From the NCBI GenBank assembly GCA_903813345.2, contig CAIIXF020000001.1:34629366-34693365 (forward strand): a DNA stretch of 64,000 nucleotides, written 5' to 3'. The notes below the pieces were generated by a model. That model had not been told where the DNA came from, searched no databases, and was given only the letters and a program-made list of their open reading frames with translations. Each line of letters opens with the position of its first letter. The stretch's first letter is position 1. The position numbers were made by a program, and so were the translations under genes. This DNA is from Owenia fusiformis. Its lineage: Eukaryota > Annelida > Polychaeta > Sabellida > Oweniidae. Shown here one piece after another: positions 1 through 12,740 of this stretch.

Positions 1-44
1 AATATCAAATAGCAAAATATATATTGAGTTCAATTTACATTTAA

Positions 45-650
45 AGGGACATTCCTCGCCAGACCATTTCTCTCCTGATATGGTAGCTATAATCAATAAA
101 TATACTTTCCACATTTAGCAAAACATGGGAAAATGTTTTAATATGGTCAATATGGATCATTTAAAAATGTAGTGCTCATTTCCAGTGAGCTGCCATCTTT
201 CAAGATTTCTTGCAGGAAGTGATGTCATCAACTCCCAACTTATATAAGCTTCCCCATAACAGTGTAGGAAAGTAGCACAAAATTACTTCTAGACAAGTGA
301 TCCTTAATTTCTGTGCAAAAACATTTTCAGAGCTTGTCAACTTAGAATAAAAGAAGAGAATTTCAGAAGAATTAAATCAGATACAAAATTGAAAAAGAAT
401 ATTCAGCTGTTTTTGTAATTCTTAATAGCTCCTTCCCTAATGCTATATGCAAAGTTGAGAGTCGACGACAACACTTCCTGAGTGGAATCTTAAATAAAAG
501 ATGGCAGCCTAGTGGAATTGAGTACTACATTTATAAGTGTTCAATTTTGACCATATCTAAACATTTTCACTGCTTTGCTAAACATGGCAAGTATACATAT
601 GGTTATAGCTACTATATGAGGAGAGAGATGGTTTGGCAAGGAATATCCCT
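45..650. mobile_element. Palindromic MITE with TTAA target duplication
   Basis: A 606-bp element lies between direct TTAA copies at 41-44 and 651-654. The two halves are long imperfect inverted repeats. The left end reads AGGGACATTCCTCGCCAGAC, and the right end is its near-complement. It has no coding capacity. A diverged copy lies at 37560-38159, also between TTAA copies. TTAA targets are typical of the piggyBac and Kolobok superfamilies; which one mobilised this family cannot be decided from the termini alone. Confidence 0.85.
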
Positions 651-660
651 TTAAGAGTCC

Positions 661-1130
661 TGCACAAACTATAAAGAGCATATTTTATTTGTTCTCATCT
701 TACTTCTCAACCATTTAATTCGCTGGATTTGAAAAGTTCAATTTTATAAATCTGATTCTTTGAAAAAAAGGAGTGATTCTGTCATCAAAAAGTCAAAAAA
801 GCATTCTATGCATATCTGTATTCTGCCAGCACAGGCACAAAGCTACAACTTGGCAGAATACTAACTAGAAAAACAGCAACTCTACGGAGTAGTAAATCCC
901 ACCGAACAAAAAATGTTTTGATAAATAGCTGCCATATAAAGTTTGAGCCAAATCCATCCACTGGTATTTGAATTATCAAAGATTATGTTTTTATATATAC
1001 CAAGGCATCATAATATACAATTTAATCCAAATCCATCAACTGGTACTTGAGTTACCAAGAATTACATGTTTAATGAAAAATGGTCCAATGGTATTTGAGT
1101 TATCAAAGATTACCTTTTATATGAATAAAT
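661..1130. other. Non-coding; fragment of 145-bp satellite family
   Basis: No gene is seen. From about 930 to 1130 there are two or three degenerate units related to the repeats at 9560-10270 and 63600-64000. They are recognised by the phrase AAATCCATCCACTGGTATTTG and its variants. The remainder is A+T-rich sequence without recognisable structure. Confidence 0.5.
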
Positions 1131-1414
1131 AGTACCGTGGGTACTGGGCTCACATGGTGTTGCTCAAAACTGAATGATGGCTAAAATGGCAGAAAATAAA
1201 AACGGATATAATTTTTTGCCAATTTTTTGTAACAAAATTATTTCATGCAACTACTCTTTACAATGACATGGCTTTTTACAATGCAGGACACCTGAAAGTT
1301 TTTGTAAAGCTAGGAAATGAGCCAAAAGTGAATTTTGCGAGACAAAAATGGCGACCATTTTGAAAATAAGTGAGCTTTTGAACCAGGAGTCATAGGGGAG
1401 TTTTCTGTATTATT

Positions 1415-2107
1415 AGAGAGATTTCGCACCTAGTGAAAGTACAACTTATAACGTATACTTATACTTATAGGTAAACGTACAAGGTGTTTCATAATGTGAG
1501 CTTTTCGTCAGGAAAGATCTTCTCGGACTGTAATAAATACAGGTCAAAGGGATGCCATTTGTACTTTCTTGAATTGTAGCATGTTTAGTTGATCCAAATG
1601 TGTTTGTCTAGAATAAAATAGGCTCATATATAGTACATATGTTATAGACCCATCTCTTCTCAAATTGACTTGTTGGAGATGCTCGTTATGAAACACCCTG
1701 TATGTCATATGTTGAGCTACTGAATGGGTCGTTTCCAGGAATTGCTAGAACCTACTGGTTTGATTGGTGTTTCAAATTGATGGTTGAAGTATTTGATTGG
1801 ATACTGTTCCCACTCAGCCAATTAATTTTAAAAAATGCTTGCGGTCAATTGTTCCACACACATGTAGGCAAATCTTTATACGGAGATCCAACTGTATACG
1901 TTATCATCTACGTAAATATGCCGTTTTGTAAGTTTATTGAACTCCCTTCATAGTCTCTAGTTGATGGAGCTTTTCTATAACGGGAATCGTTATGTTCCAT
2001 TAACTACAATTTGAAATTGATTTTAGTAAATATAATAGTTCGACATTACCCTTTAAACTATACGTATACGTATAAGTTGTACTTTCACTTATGTGCGAAA
2101 TCTCTCT
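1415..2107. mobile_element. TIR element nested in repeat, ATT duplication
   Basis: Terminal inverted repeats of about 50 bp begin AGAGAGATTTCGCAC on each strand. The flanking trinucleotide ATT (412-414 of the second kilobase, 1412-1414, and 2108-2110) is duplicated. Deleting the element and one ATT gives back the uninterrupted repeat seen at 2805-2835. No transposase is visible. A 3-bp duplication fits PIF/Harbinger or CACTA-like elements, but the target is not the usual TWA. Confidence 0.7.
1480..1700. mobile_element. Small TA-flanked MITE inside the TIR element
   Basis: A 221-bp insertion has inverted ends CAAGGTGTTTCATAA and TTATGAAACACCCTG, with TA on both sides. TA targets and a CA(A/G)GGTGTTTC-type terminus are typical of Tc1/mariner-derived MITEs. 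It is the innermost layer of a three-level nest. Confidence 0.65.
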
Positions 2108-2958
2108 ATTGTTGAATAAAAATAACTTAAAGGTGCAATAATTAGTACAGAGGGGTCATTCAACGATCATGGACCAGTGTCAAAATATATTTAAGTTTGG
2201 ATATTTCATCAAGACTAACATCTATTTTTATTATCTACAAAGAAACCCCCTAGATAAACATTATTTTAGCTGATATTCCTCTTGAAACATGGTGGATCTT
2301 AAAAATATAAAAGTGGAAGTCCCCTTTTTGAAGCTTTGAACTGAATTTACACTTCTTAATGCTGAAAATGATAATTTATCCATACATTTTAAGAAAATAG
2401 GCATGTCAAAGAAGATGTTAAACCAGATGTTGCCTTGATAGCTCAGAAAAAATGAAAAAACTTTCCTATTTTCTCTACAGTCCTTATTGCCCCTTTAAAA
2501 CAGGAATCCTATCGACAGAGGTTTCAAGGCTAATGGTCCAAAAGTGGATTTCGCGAGACAGATGGACAAATCAGTGTTAACTAAAATGGCTGAAAATAAA
2601 AAAACTGAAATAATTTTTTGCCTATTTTTTGTAACAGAATTATTTGATACAACTACTATTAACAGTGACATGGCTTTTTATAATGCAGGACACCTGAAAT
2701 TATTTGTAAACCTAGGAAATGGGCCAAAAGTAAATTTCACGAGACAAAAATGGCGACCATTTTGAAAATAAGCAAGCTTTTGAACCAGGAGTCATAGGGG
2801 AGTTTTCTGTATTGATGTTGAATAAAAATAACTTACAACAGGAAACCTATCGACAGAGGTTTTAAGGCAAATGGTCCAAAAGTGGATTTTGCGAGACAGA
2901 TGTACAAATCAATGTTAACGAAAAATGGCAGAAAATAAAAAAACGGATATAATATTTT

Positions 2959-4677
2959 CATAGCCGTAGGCAGCGGGGGTTCGGTGGGTTCGAACGAACC
3001 CCCGGTCAGGATTTCCCAAAATATCATTTTGCGGAAAAATGCATATAACCAGAAATATAAGATCCCAGAGCATGAGATTTTACATTTAGAAATAACAATA
3101 ATTTCGCACAATTAACTTAAATGCTGCTTCTTCTCAGACAAAATAACCCATCTTTGGCAATGGCTAAATCAGTCCTTTGTAGGAATTTTGTTTCAAGCCA
3201 GTTCTGGTCCAATACGAAGTTATTGAAAGTTATTGAAAACAATGCAGACGTCCCATACTCCGAATGACTTTTACAACATTGACGAATAAATATCTGGAAT
3301 AGTTCTAATATTGATGAAACACATGTTCTTTCAAATGTGTACATCTCTGTTTTGTTTTATTTCAATTAAAATTTAAAACATTTTTTGGGACGTCCCTGGG
3401 GCTGGCAAGTCCCCGAAATCAATTGTGTTAAGTAATTAAAAACGTTGTGAAATGAATTATTTAAAAGTGTATATCATTCATAAACCCAAGCATTTGTTCA
3501 AATTTATTCATTCTTTCATTTGTTCTGTATTTATTTACCCATCAATTTTCAAAAGAAAATCAATGATTGCAAAAAAATGATTTTGTTTTTTCAGATACAC
3601 TTCACTCATCTAAGAGATTGTATAGAATTCAAATTGTTATCGTTCCAGTTTACTTGCTCTCCATTTTCATGTTAATGTCATGATATGTTTAGCGAATAAA
3701 TTATATAATAAAAAAAAATTGAAAAATCAAATGGTATTAATCTTCAAATAATGAAGGCCTAATTTGTTATCAAGCCGTCTGAACTTAATAAAATAACCGT
3801 CGCTTGTATTTATATATGATTTATATCCACTAAAACGTTTTTATTATCAATTGCGGTTGATCTGCTCCGGGGGACTTACCACTGAGCTCCGGGGACGTCC
3901 AAAGAAATATTTTTAACATTTTAAAACAAAGCATAACCGAGGCCCACTTATTTGAATAATAGATATTTTTATCAGTAATACGACTATCCCGGATAGTTTA
4001 AAAAGCCTTCGTGTAAACGTTGTGTAATCTTTCGGAGTATATGGGTGGTTGCGTCAATTTCAATAACCTTGCATTTGATCCGAACTGGCTTCCAACAAAA
4101 TTTTTGAAAAACAATGATAAGCCATTGCATGAGGTGATTTATTTTGTCGTAGATGAAGTAGCATAAGTTAAAGAATAAATTGTGCGAAATAGTTGATATT
4201 CCTTGGAAACAAATGATGCTCCAGGGTCTTCCAGAAATCAGACGAAATAATGGTGGATTCGGGGCAAATCAGATTTCAGGATATGTGTTCGTTTGGCTTT
4301 TTTGCACGTTGCCTGTTTATTTTACTTTGTGAACATTAAAGTTCTTGATAAAGCCTATTACTTTCAGTAAATGAAGACATCATTTTTGTTAAATAAAAAT
4401 GCAAATTCAATTGTCTACTTAACTTAATGAAGGTACTTAAATGAATTATATTTCCCCTCCCAAAATAGTTTTTTTCTTTACAAATTATGCATAAAAGAAT
4501 TCAAACCTAAAGATGCTTTAATACATAATCTAATGGGTTAGTTAGGATTGCCAAACTTTTGGAGGGAGTGTCATTGTACAACTTGCATTATTTGAGGAAC
4601 CCTAATGAAGGGGGGGGGGGATTTGTGAATAACATAAAAATAGAACCCCCGGTCACCAAATCCTGGCTACACCACTG
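2959..4677. mobile_element. Foldback element with 5-bp duplication ATTTT
   Basis: The element is flanked by ATTTT at 2954-2958 and 4678-4682. Its ends read CATAGCCGTAGGCAGC and, reverse-complemented from the right, CAGTGGTGTAGCCAGG. Both are followed by a GGGGGTTC block. Inverted homology continues inwards (for example a gggacgtcc block near 3390 and its complement near 3890), making a long imperfect foldback. It has no transposase. Removing it restores the host repeat. It shares the GTAGCCAGG end with 34747-34935 and 56288-57556. Confidence 0.7.
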
Positions 4678-5084
4678 ATTTTGCCGATCTTTTGTAACAA
4701 AATTATTTGATACAACTACTTTTTACAATGACATGGCTTTTTATAATGCAGGACACCTGAAATTATTTGTAAAGCTAGGAAATGTGCCAAAAGTGAATTT
4801 CGCGAGACATAAATGGTGACCATTTTGAAAATAGGCGAGCTTTTGAACCAGGAGTCATAGGGGAGTTTTCTGTATTGATGTTGAACAATAATAACGTAAA
4901 ACAGGAATCCTATCGACAGAGGTTTTAAAACGGGCAAATTGTTGACAGACAGACAGACATCATTTGTTGTTGCTGCATTTGTTGTTTCTTCATTCATTGT
5001 CTTCTTTCTTTGTCTTGATTTGATTGTGATGTTAGTTATCTTTCTTCAGGGTCCACAGACTTAACGTTTTGATCCGGCCAGAAT

Positions 5085-8000
5085 CACGATGCCCATGTCA
5101 AGCAGCGTGCCTACTAGGCACGCAGTTTGAAACTCTGACAAACTGCGCGCATATTTCAAAATGGAAGACGGGGAGGACACGACTCCCAAAAAGAGCCAAA
5201 ATACGAAAAATAGTACCATTCTGTGAAGATGAACTTATTTACTCATAGTACTCAATGTTGTTCCCGATGTAAACCTAGTTATCTCAATATAAGGGTCTTA
5301 AGTAACTTCTGTGTTCAAAATTTACAGTGTAAAGTTATATCTTTGTCTTTTTATTGTCATTTGCCGTTTATTCAGCCATTGTGTCTGTGTACCCTTATAA
5401 AAAATTCAACCTTGAAAGTCCGAATTTAAACCGTTGCACAATCATTGTACAATCATTGATCCGATCATTTATGCAACCATGCCAACCGTTACAATGCAAC
5501 CATTACAATTTTGGTTGTAAACTCATTGAAATGTTTCAATCATATGTAACCATTGTAAACGCTTGACAATTTTGGTTGCAAGACGTTTCAATCGAATGCA
5601 ACCCTTTAAAACTATGGCAATTTTATCTCAATACAACGTAAAATAATTATCTTGCTCTTTGAAAAATATATTTCAAATGTGTGTATTTCATGCATTCTGT
5701 ACATGTCAGAATTTAAATGGTTTGATTAAAAAGATATTTAAAGTATTGAAATAGTTAAGTAAACTTGTCTTGTGAATGAAAATATATTGAACCAATTTTC
5801 ATCTAACTTTGAAGGATGGTGATTGTCTAACTCACATGTATATTATCTAGATAACAGCAATGCTTAGGCATAGCAAATCCCCCTCACTGTCATGACTATC
5901 ATTTTTACAAAATCACCTCACTACTTTTTAAGTTATTGCAAAATCATTTGAAAAAAATTTTGATTGGGTCAAGTCTTGGATTTTACACTTCACCTTGCAA
6001 TCATCGCAATTATAAAGGAAGGAAGATGTGTCTGGAAGGAAGAAATCCTTCAATGGGAAAATAATCTGTTTTGATTTGATATTTTTGATTTGATAGAGAA
6101 AATGCAATCAGACATTACAGGATGTGTTTTAAATAATTAAGTCGATAAGCATAACTTAAAAAACTCTGATTACAGTTAGACTCAGTCTATCTAGTTTGAT
6201 TAGAGTCTGCTATGAAGGATGTGTCTAAAGAAACTTTATTAATCCATTAATCCATAAACAAAACAAAAATAATTCGGCAAGGCAAAACAAACCTTATTAT
6301 ATCAGTTTGATTAGAGTCTTCTATAAAAGAAGCATCCTATGTAATTTAAATTATTCCATACACAGAACTTGATAAATAATTTGCGAAAGAAAATCTCCCT
6401 CCAGATTTTTCCAAGTTTAGAGTTTTGAAAAATAAGCCCTGTTTTTGGTTTTTATTTTTTAATCATCAACACATATCATTTAAACTGAAAACACTTTTCA
6501 GTACAAATGCTCTGCCCTAGTGAATAAAGTAAAACCATGGACTTTCAATCTATTGAATGCCTATGGTAAAACAAACTAAATAAAAATGAAATAAAAAATT
6601 CTGAAAATATTATTTGCAGTTTCATATACTTGCTATTTGAGATTTCTCAGCACTTATTGAAGTAATTGAATAAAGAAATAAACCCTCAAAAATCTGAAAA
6701 CACTTTTTAAATTTTAACTCCCCCCTCCCCCCTCTGCATGAAATAGATAATTAAAATAAATATATAGTATAACACAAGATGAAAATAGATATAACAGAAA
6801 CTAGGACTATGAACCCTTTTTCTGGTCAAGCATTTTAATTAGCCGTTCAACCGTTTTAATTAGCTGTTCAACCGTTTTAATTAGCTGTTCAACCGTTTTA
6901 ATTGGCTGTTCAAGCATTTTGATTTTCTTAAACCCATGAGAATATCAATATGTAGTAGGTATTGTTGTGTTGAGCATTGTTATAAAAAATGTTTGCCAAG
7001 AAAGAACATGGTAATTAAATCTGTTGTGAATAATGTGTTTCACACATAATATACAGTCAATATCAAAATAGTCCTCTTGTTTGTATTTTTTAAATTTTAG
7101 TGAGTCATACTCTTGATATTTGGTGTTAACTACACATGGATACATTTGAAGACCCATTTTGCTGGGGGGGGGGGGGACTGACTACTGGCCTGTTTATTGT
7201 ATATAAACTTTTGCGGGGGTCCTGAGCTAAACCCTCCGATATCAATATGTTCCCAAACCAATCTATTTGTATATCATGGGTATAGCAGTAATCCATCTAC
7301 CTTGACAAAATTTAACTGAAATTATTAATTCAGATGTTTTCCATTGAAACTGTGAAAATTAAGTCTTTGGTGCCTGAATGCATTATTACTATAAAAACAT
7401 TTTCACTAAATAAAGCAATCAACTTGTGATTACATGTTTGTATTATTTTGTACATCATACCCTGCTTCTTTTGATCATACATGTATATCAGTCTAATCAT
7501 GAACAAAAACAATGGTGTCTCATCTTGTGATTTTGTTAAGTTTAAAGGAAATCTTAAGATTTTCCTTGGTCAATTTCTTAACCAAATTGGAATTTTGCTC
7601 AATTCTTTTCATAATTAACATTAAAAATACATTATTTTGGCAATATCAGATAACGGGAAATAAACACTAGATATGGTACTTTTAATTGTGTAAATAATGT
7701 AAATGACAGAGAACATAAATTATCATATGCCATTGAGTGGAAAACTAGTCTGGTATCGCATTCCTAAATCCGTACTGGAGAAAGAAACATATGAACATGA
7801 ATTTAGTAATTTACTATAATAAACATGCATGTATGCTTGCAGAAAAAATATCCTAATATACTGTTGTTGAATAGAGGTAGATTCAAATCCTTACTTAAAG
7901 ATAATTTTAATTCAAGTAAAATGATTACATTTTTTGGAACGATACCAATGCAGGATGGTTGCAGGGCTTGAACTATGTAATCATTGAACAAAACGTATTG

Positions 8001-9187
8001 CAACCATTTACATTTCAATGTGAAATGGTTGCAGTTTACAATGGTTGCAGATTACAATGATTGTATAGAAATGGTTGCACAGTCATTGAAAAAGAGTTGA
8101 CTTTGTTTGGTTGAACGCAATGGTTGCACAATGATTGCTTATCACCGTACAATGGTTTTTCCTTTGATCTTAGTAGTTGAAACAATCAGTATTCAATGAT
8201 TGATGGAAACGGTTTAAATTCGGACTTTCAAGGTTGAATTTTTTATAAGGGTATGCTAGAATATATAAGATCACTCCATCTGATTAAAGCAGCATAGTTT
8301 GTGTTCAAAACGATAATATGCCATAAACGTGATTGACACATTTTTCTTGTCAAACTGCGCGCCTATATTCACATGTATTTCCCAAACTGCGTGCCTAATA
8401 TTTCCAAACTGCTTGCAATTGCCTATCCAAGCTTGTTTTGTATTATTAGAAAACGTAAGCGCCATATGTAAGGCACATATGTGTCTAACAGTAGAACCCC
8501 ATAATTGAAACACTATGAGAGTCCATCCACCAAGATGGTGATCTGAAAATAAAAGTTTTTTTTCGTTCCCAACTTAATTGTCACTTTTATTATACATTTT
8601 GACTTTCAATATGAATATCTCATAAAATCTGACAATAAAGCAAAGTTTCCAAAGCTATATGAAAAACACCTACACCTGCCTCTGTAGAAATTCCAATGAT
8701 AATATGTAGTTTTAATAGTGTATGCGCACAGTTTGTAATTTCTGGCTAAAATAGGCGCGCAGTTTGTGCTTTATTTCTTTTTAATCTCCTGATTATCTGT
8801 TTTATCTCGAAATATTTTGAATTATACATGATAAATGCGTAAGGAATTAAATATAAAACGAGTCTAAAGTATTTGTCATTTATGTTTAAAGTGCTAGATC
8901 GATTTACGTATAAATTTCCGTTAAATCAGTGACGAAAATGCCATCAATCTGCTTATGTTTTAAAACTTAGATTTATTTGCACATAGTTTTTGCTAGTATT
9001 TGCAAGATTCGTATATTTGCCACAGAATGAACGCATTGAACAAGAAAACAATGCAGGATAAATGTCTTTAAATTACATTTCAAAATACAGACTCCAACTT
9101 AAATGATGCAATGTTGTTAGGCACGCAGTTTGTGATCGAAACAAACTGCGCGCCTAAGTAGGCGCGCAGCTTGACATGGGCACCGTG
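5085..9187. mobile_element. Large CAC-ended TIR element, 5-bp duplication AGAAT
   Basis: The 4.1-kb element begins CACGATGCCCATGTCAAG; its right end complemented reads CACGGTGCCCATGTCAAG. AGAAT is duplicated at 5080-5084 and 9188-9192. Terminal homology extends inwards for hundreds of bases, with repeated AACTGCGCGC boxes near the ends (5110-5160, 8340-8420, 9120-9170). ATGGTTGCA-type boxes cluster at 5450-5630 and 7960-8170. No transposase or other protein is recognisable, so it looks non-autonomous or decayed. CAC ends with a 5-bp duplication fit the Transib/RAG-like superfamily; this assignment is inference. Confidence 0.75.
6832..6920. repeat. 21-bp tandem repeat, about four copies
   Basis: The unit TTTTAATTAGCTGTTCAACCG is repeated about four times with few changes, inside the core of the large TIR element at 5085-9187. 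Confidence 0.85.
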
Positions 9188-9504
9188 AGAATACTCTCCC
9201 ATTTGTTAATGTTCTCTTCTCTCATTAATTTTCCAGTGCTTCATGATGATATTCTCCTGCATATTGTATTTAATACATATCCATTTATTTCTTGTTATAG
9301 CTTTCTTGGTATATGAATTTAGTATGTTACTCCTGTAACCTTGACATTGTAGTTCATTTCCCAGGCTGGTAACTCTGTTTGTTGCATCTTCCAATTGACT
9401 GCAGATTCTTGAAATCCTTATTATTTGTGATATAAATATTCCATAGGACTGGTTTCTAGGAATATTTCCGGATAAATCTGGATATGAGACTATTTGGAAG
9501 TTGA

Positions 9505-9555
9505 CAGACAGATAGACAGACAGACGATAAGTGAGTATTGCAATATCTCACCATG
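9505..9555 (-). mobile_element. 5' terminus of a family-1 pearl/HINE-like element
   Basis: Read on the minus strand it has the hairpin TAGCTCACATGGTGAGATA followed by a (CTGT)n tract. It matches the start of the element at 35251. No matching body follows, so it is a truncated copy. It abuts the array at 9560. Confidence 0.6.
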
Positions 9556-9559
9556 TGAG

Positions 9560-10317
9560 CTAAAAATGGCAGCCATTTTGAAATTCAGCTGATGCCTTTG
9601 AAATTCCTTCTGAAGCAGATCTCCTTTTTCCCTAAACATCAGGAAATAATATTGGAACCAAATCCATCCACTGTAACGTTTTTTACGAAAAATGGCGGCC
9701 ATTTTGAAATTCAGTGGCCATCTTGGAAATGTCTTCTTGAGCAGAACTTCTTTGTCTCTAGGCATCAGCATATAGAATTTGAAACAAATCCATCAACAGG
9801 TATTTGAGTTATTAAAGGTTACATTCTTTTCTGAAAAATGGCAGCCATTTTGAAATTTAGCTTCCATCTTGAAAATCCCTTCTTGAGCAGAGCTCCTATG
9901 TCCCTAGGCATCAGCATGTAAAATTTGAACCTAATCCATTCAATGGTATTTGAGTTATCAAGGATAACGTATATTTACGAAAAATGGCTGTCATTTTGAA
10001 ATATGGTGGCCATCTTTAAAATGTCTTCTTGAGCAAGGCTCCTTTGTACCAAGGCAACAGCATATAAAATTTGAACCAAATCCATCCACTAGTATTTGAG
10101 TTATCAAAGATTATATTTTTTCCAAAAAATGGCCGCCATTTTGAATTTAGCGGCCATATTGAAGATTCCTTATCGAGCGGAGGTCCTACACCCATAAGGC
10201 ATAAGCCTATAAAATTTGAATGAAATCAGTCAAACAGTATTTGAGTTATTGCCCGGACACACAAACGTAGGGATGGACGGCTTTTCTATATCCCCCTCGA
10301 ACTTCATTCGGTGGGAT
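9560..10317 (-). mobile_element. Hairpin-ended element with 145-bp repeat core
   Basis: Five units of about 145 bp start near 9568, 9694, 9840, 9986 and 10131. Each contains a version of AATGGC(G/A)GCCATTTTGAA. At the right edge is the hairpin CGAACTTCATTCG within TCCCACCGAA...GGGGGATA, followed inwards by a CCGTCCATCC-like tract. This matches the 5' end of the element at 56365. It lies beyond the last GET3 exon found. Confidence 0.7.
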
Positions 10318-10376
10318 AATTAGACTTATCAGTGATTCATATTTCTGATGATATATCAGTGGACTTGTATCCTTAC

Positions 10377-10484
10377 TGGGTTCTTGAACTGCTCATTGAC
10401 TTGTCTTATAGTTGGCAACATTTCTTCTAACTTCTGTGTCATAGTATCAGCATTCATGTCAGCCATGCCCATCATACCAGCCAT
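10377..10484 (-). CDS. GET3: GET3/ASNA1 exon 6 (last exon found)
   Basis: This exon encodes 36 residues, from [11 protein letters not shown] to EQFKNP, and starts after a CAG acceptor and ends at a GTAAGG donor, phase 0 at both ends. It corresponds to the helical, methionine-rich segment of human GET3 that forms the hydrophobic client-binding groove (the region reading GDMNADQLASKLEETLP in human). The next exon should carry the [20 protein letters not shown]-like strand and the CxxC zinc motif. I could not find it in 1-10376, so it is either beyond the window or lost. Confidence 0.9.
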
Positions 10485-11090
10485 CTGAAACACAAGGACA
10501 GAAATATTACTAATTATTACTAAAACATATTTTGATGAGGTAGATTTTAAAGATTTGGATAATGAAGGTAGCAAAATTGAATTTCTTTTCAGGGAACATA
10601 CCTATAAAATTGTTAAATTTATTAAGATGGCTTTTGTGCGGAGAAGGCAATTCATTTACAACCTGTGATATTGATTTTCGTGTATTAATTTTATATTTTA
10701 TATTGTTAACAGTGGTTAATAAGCCCATGGTGGGCTGGGTAAAATTGTAATTAATTTTTTATATTTTATAATTAAATTGTAAGACTGACCACTATAAATA
10801 AATAAATAAACTAAACTAAACTAAACTAATAGGCTTATACACTCATGGACATGAAAATTGTGGTTGAAAGTTGCTTATTTCAGAAGTAATTCAGATGTTT
10901 TCTTAAAGTAATCTAACTCGAGAGTTTAATATTTATGGATATAAATTGTTGTCTGTAATACAAATGGACTTTATTTCTAAAGCAAGGTATCAGGAGACTT
11001 TTGTGCAGATATTCTGAAATAAAATACTATGACGATATATCATGCAGTATTACAAAGTCAACCATGTTCAGAATAGAGAATATTATGTAC
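10378..11090. other. GET3 intron with A+T-rich, retroelement-like tail
   Basis: No exon is seen. At 10530-10830 an A+T-rich segment ends in (AATA)n and (ACTAA)n runs (10793-10828). It resembles the 3' tail of a LINE or other retroposon, but no coding part is present. Confidence 0.4.
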
Positions 11091-11241
11091 CTGTGAGATA
11101 AATGGGCCAATTTTATTTTTTAGGCTTAATATTTTTCCCAATCCTTTCTCCACAACTGCAGGGAATGAGAGTAATCTGAGAGTATGACCAGTAGGAGCAG
11201 TGTCAAACACAACCACTGAGAAGTCCATCTTTTTCACCAAC
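11091..11241 (-). CDS. GET3: GET3/ASNA1 exon 5 (switch II)
   Basis: Fifty codons plus one base encode [20 protein letters not shown] and the following segment to [14 protein letters not shown] is the switch II / A-loop motif that couples ATP hydrolysis to dimer closure in the TRC40/ArsA ATPase family. The reading frame joins exon 4 through a split arginine codon (AG|G). Acceptor CAG and donor GTACAT flank it. Confidence 0.95.
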
Positions 11242-11731
11242 CTGAAGCAGAAATAATCATGAGCATTATAAAGCTGAATAAATATGCAATATAAATATTG
11301 AAGAGCATGACTAACAATTAGCAGGAGCATGCACTTCATAGTTTAAAATTAACATTGACAAATTGAATTTGTGCTACAGAGTCAAAAATGTGCCCAAGAT
11401 TAAAAAGAAATGTGCTAAATTCAAATCTGTCTTTTTGGTAGAATCTGCCAGGAAAAATTGTTAAAACAAAGGCCATGGCTCATTTGAAAGGTCTCTTTAT
11501 GCTTAAATTTAAGATAAACAAAAAACTCAAAATATTGAAAAATTTGGTTATAAGACCCCTTTTCCTATGCCCTGGCTCATATGTTATTTAAATGAGATGA
11601 ATAAATATCTATGAATAAATATCTAAATATATAAATAAACAACTAAATAAATAAAATATTTAGTTGTAGTCTATGAATGTAATTTTAGCTTACTAAATAA
11701 CAATAATGTACTTTAAAATAGATGATCATAC

Positions 11732-11822
11732 CTCATGACCTCAGAGTAGCTCATAGCCTCATCTATACCTGGGAATGCCGTCATCAGCTCCTGCATCATG
11801 GCCTTGCCCATACTGCGCACAT
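11732..11822 (-). CDS. GET3: GET3/ASNA1 exon 4
   Basis: This exon encodes [20 protein letters not shown] then [10 protein letters not shown], ending in a split codon. It matches the helical segment of human GET3 that reads [25 protein letters not shown]. The donor is GTATGA and the acceptor is TTTTCAG. The phase matches exon 3 (G|AT gives Asp). Confidence 0.95.
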
Positions 11823-12059
11823 CTGAAAATAAGAGTAGATTAACTATACAATCTAAAATATTAGTGTATTCATACAAAACGAGCTCAGTAATAAATTTAA
11901 AACTTTCTTAATTTAAAATTTACATGTACAAGTATGTTATAACATAAGCAATGTACTGGGAGGTTTTAGAAACAGGTATTACCGTTCTTCTGCTTATATT
12001 GTCACTATTTAAATTTGTATTTTCAGGATTTTTCAAAAGTCTAAGGTTTATTTTTAGTC

Positions 12060-12740
12060 TAGAATAGGTATGTTGAAAATAAAATGACATCTTACATTTT
12101 GACGAGCACCTTAACCATGGTTATCAAATGAAAGGTAAAGGGTTCCTTTATTGATACTGAGATTTACCAAGATGAAATAGGTGTCGAAGTGACTTTTTGG
12201 GTAAAAAATGTGTTTTTTGCAAAACATTTTTTTAAATTGATAAAAAATATTTTTGAAAATTTATTATATAAAATACAGTCTAGTTGACTCTCAAAAGACA
12301 AAATATACCATGTTTAATCAACTAGGGGGATTTTGGGAGCTTAATAGTTTTTTCTTTGTGATTTGCATGCAATATCGACTAAAACGAGTGTGTTCAAAAC
12401 ATGATGACATCGTTAACATATTTTGAAGAGCAGCTTAACCATGGTATATAATTGAAAGGTAAAGCTTTCCTTCTTTGATACTGAGATTTGCCAAGATGAA
12501 ATAGGTGTCAAAGTAAGTTTTGGGGTAAAAAATGTGTTTTTTGCAAAAATAATTTTATGTTAAAAAGAACATTTTTAGAAAAATTATTATATGAAATATA
12601 CCATGTTTAATCAAGGGTTCCTTTTTTGATACTGAGATATACCAAGATGAAATAGGTGCCAAAATGTGTTTTGGGTGAAATGCGTTTTTACAAGAGAAAT
12701 TAAAAAATTGAAATATATTTTTTGAAATTTAACTTTAACA
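12060..12740. repeat. Degenerate tandem repeat in GET3 intron
   Basis: Three diverged units contain GATACTGAGAT, AAGATGAAATAGGTG and GGTAAAAAATGTGTTTTT. They start near 12140, 12460 and 12612. No coding capacity is seen. They occupy part of the 2.7-kb intron between exons 3 and 4. Confidence 0.65.

Larger units (their letters stand above)
1131..4960 (-). mobile_element. Pearl/HINE-like element, family 1, interrupted
   Basis: Read on the minus strand this is the same family as 35251-39902. The 3' end is at 1131-1160, with hairpin AGTACCCACGGTACT next to the short terminal repeat GCTCACATGGTG. The body has roughly 340-bp units, and a (CTGT)n tract lies at about 4925-4945 near the 5' end. The 5' hairpin is missing. 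The body is interrupted by two later insertions, 1415-2107 and 2959-4677; removing each one with one target copy restores the repeat consensus. Confidence 0.7.

Noticed and set aside
1702-1953. 83-codon frame starting MSYVELLNGSF
   Set aside because: It lies within the TIR element at 1415-2107 and has no recognisable domain or codon bias.
6832-6920. CRISPR-like array (regular 21-bp repeats)
   Set aside because: Repeats are directly contiguous with no spacers, and the host is clearly a eukaryote.
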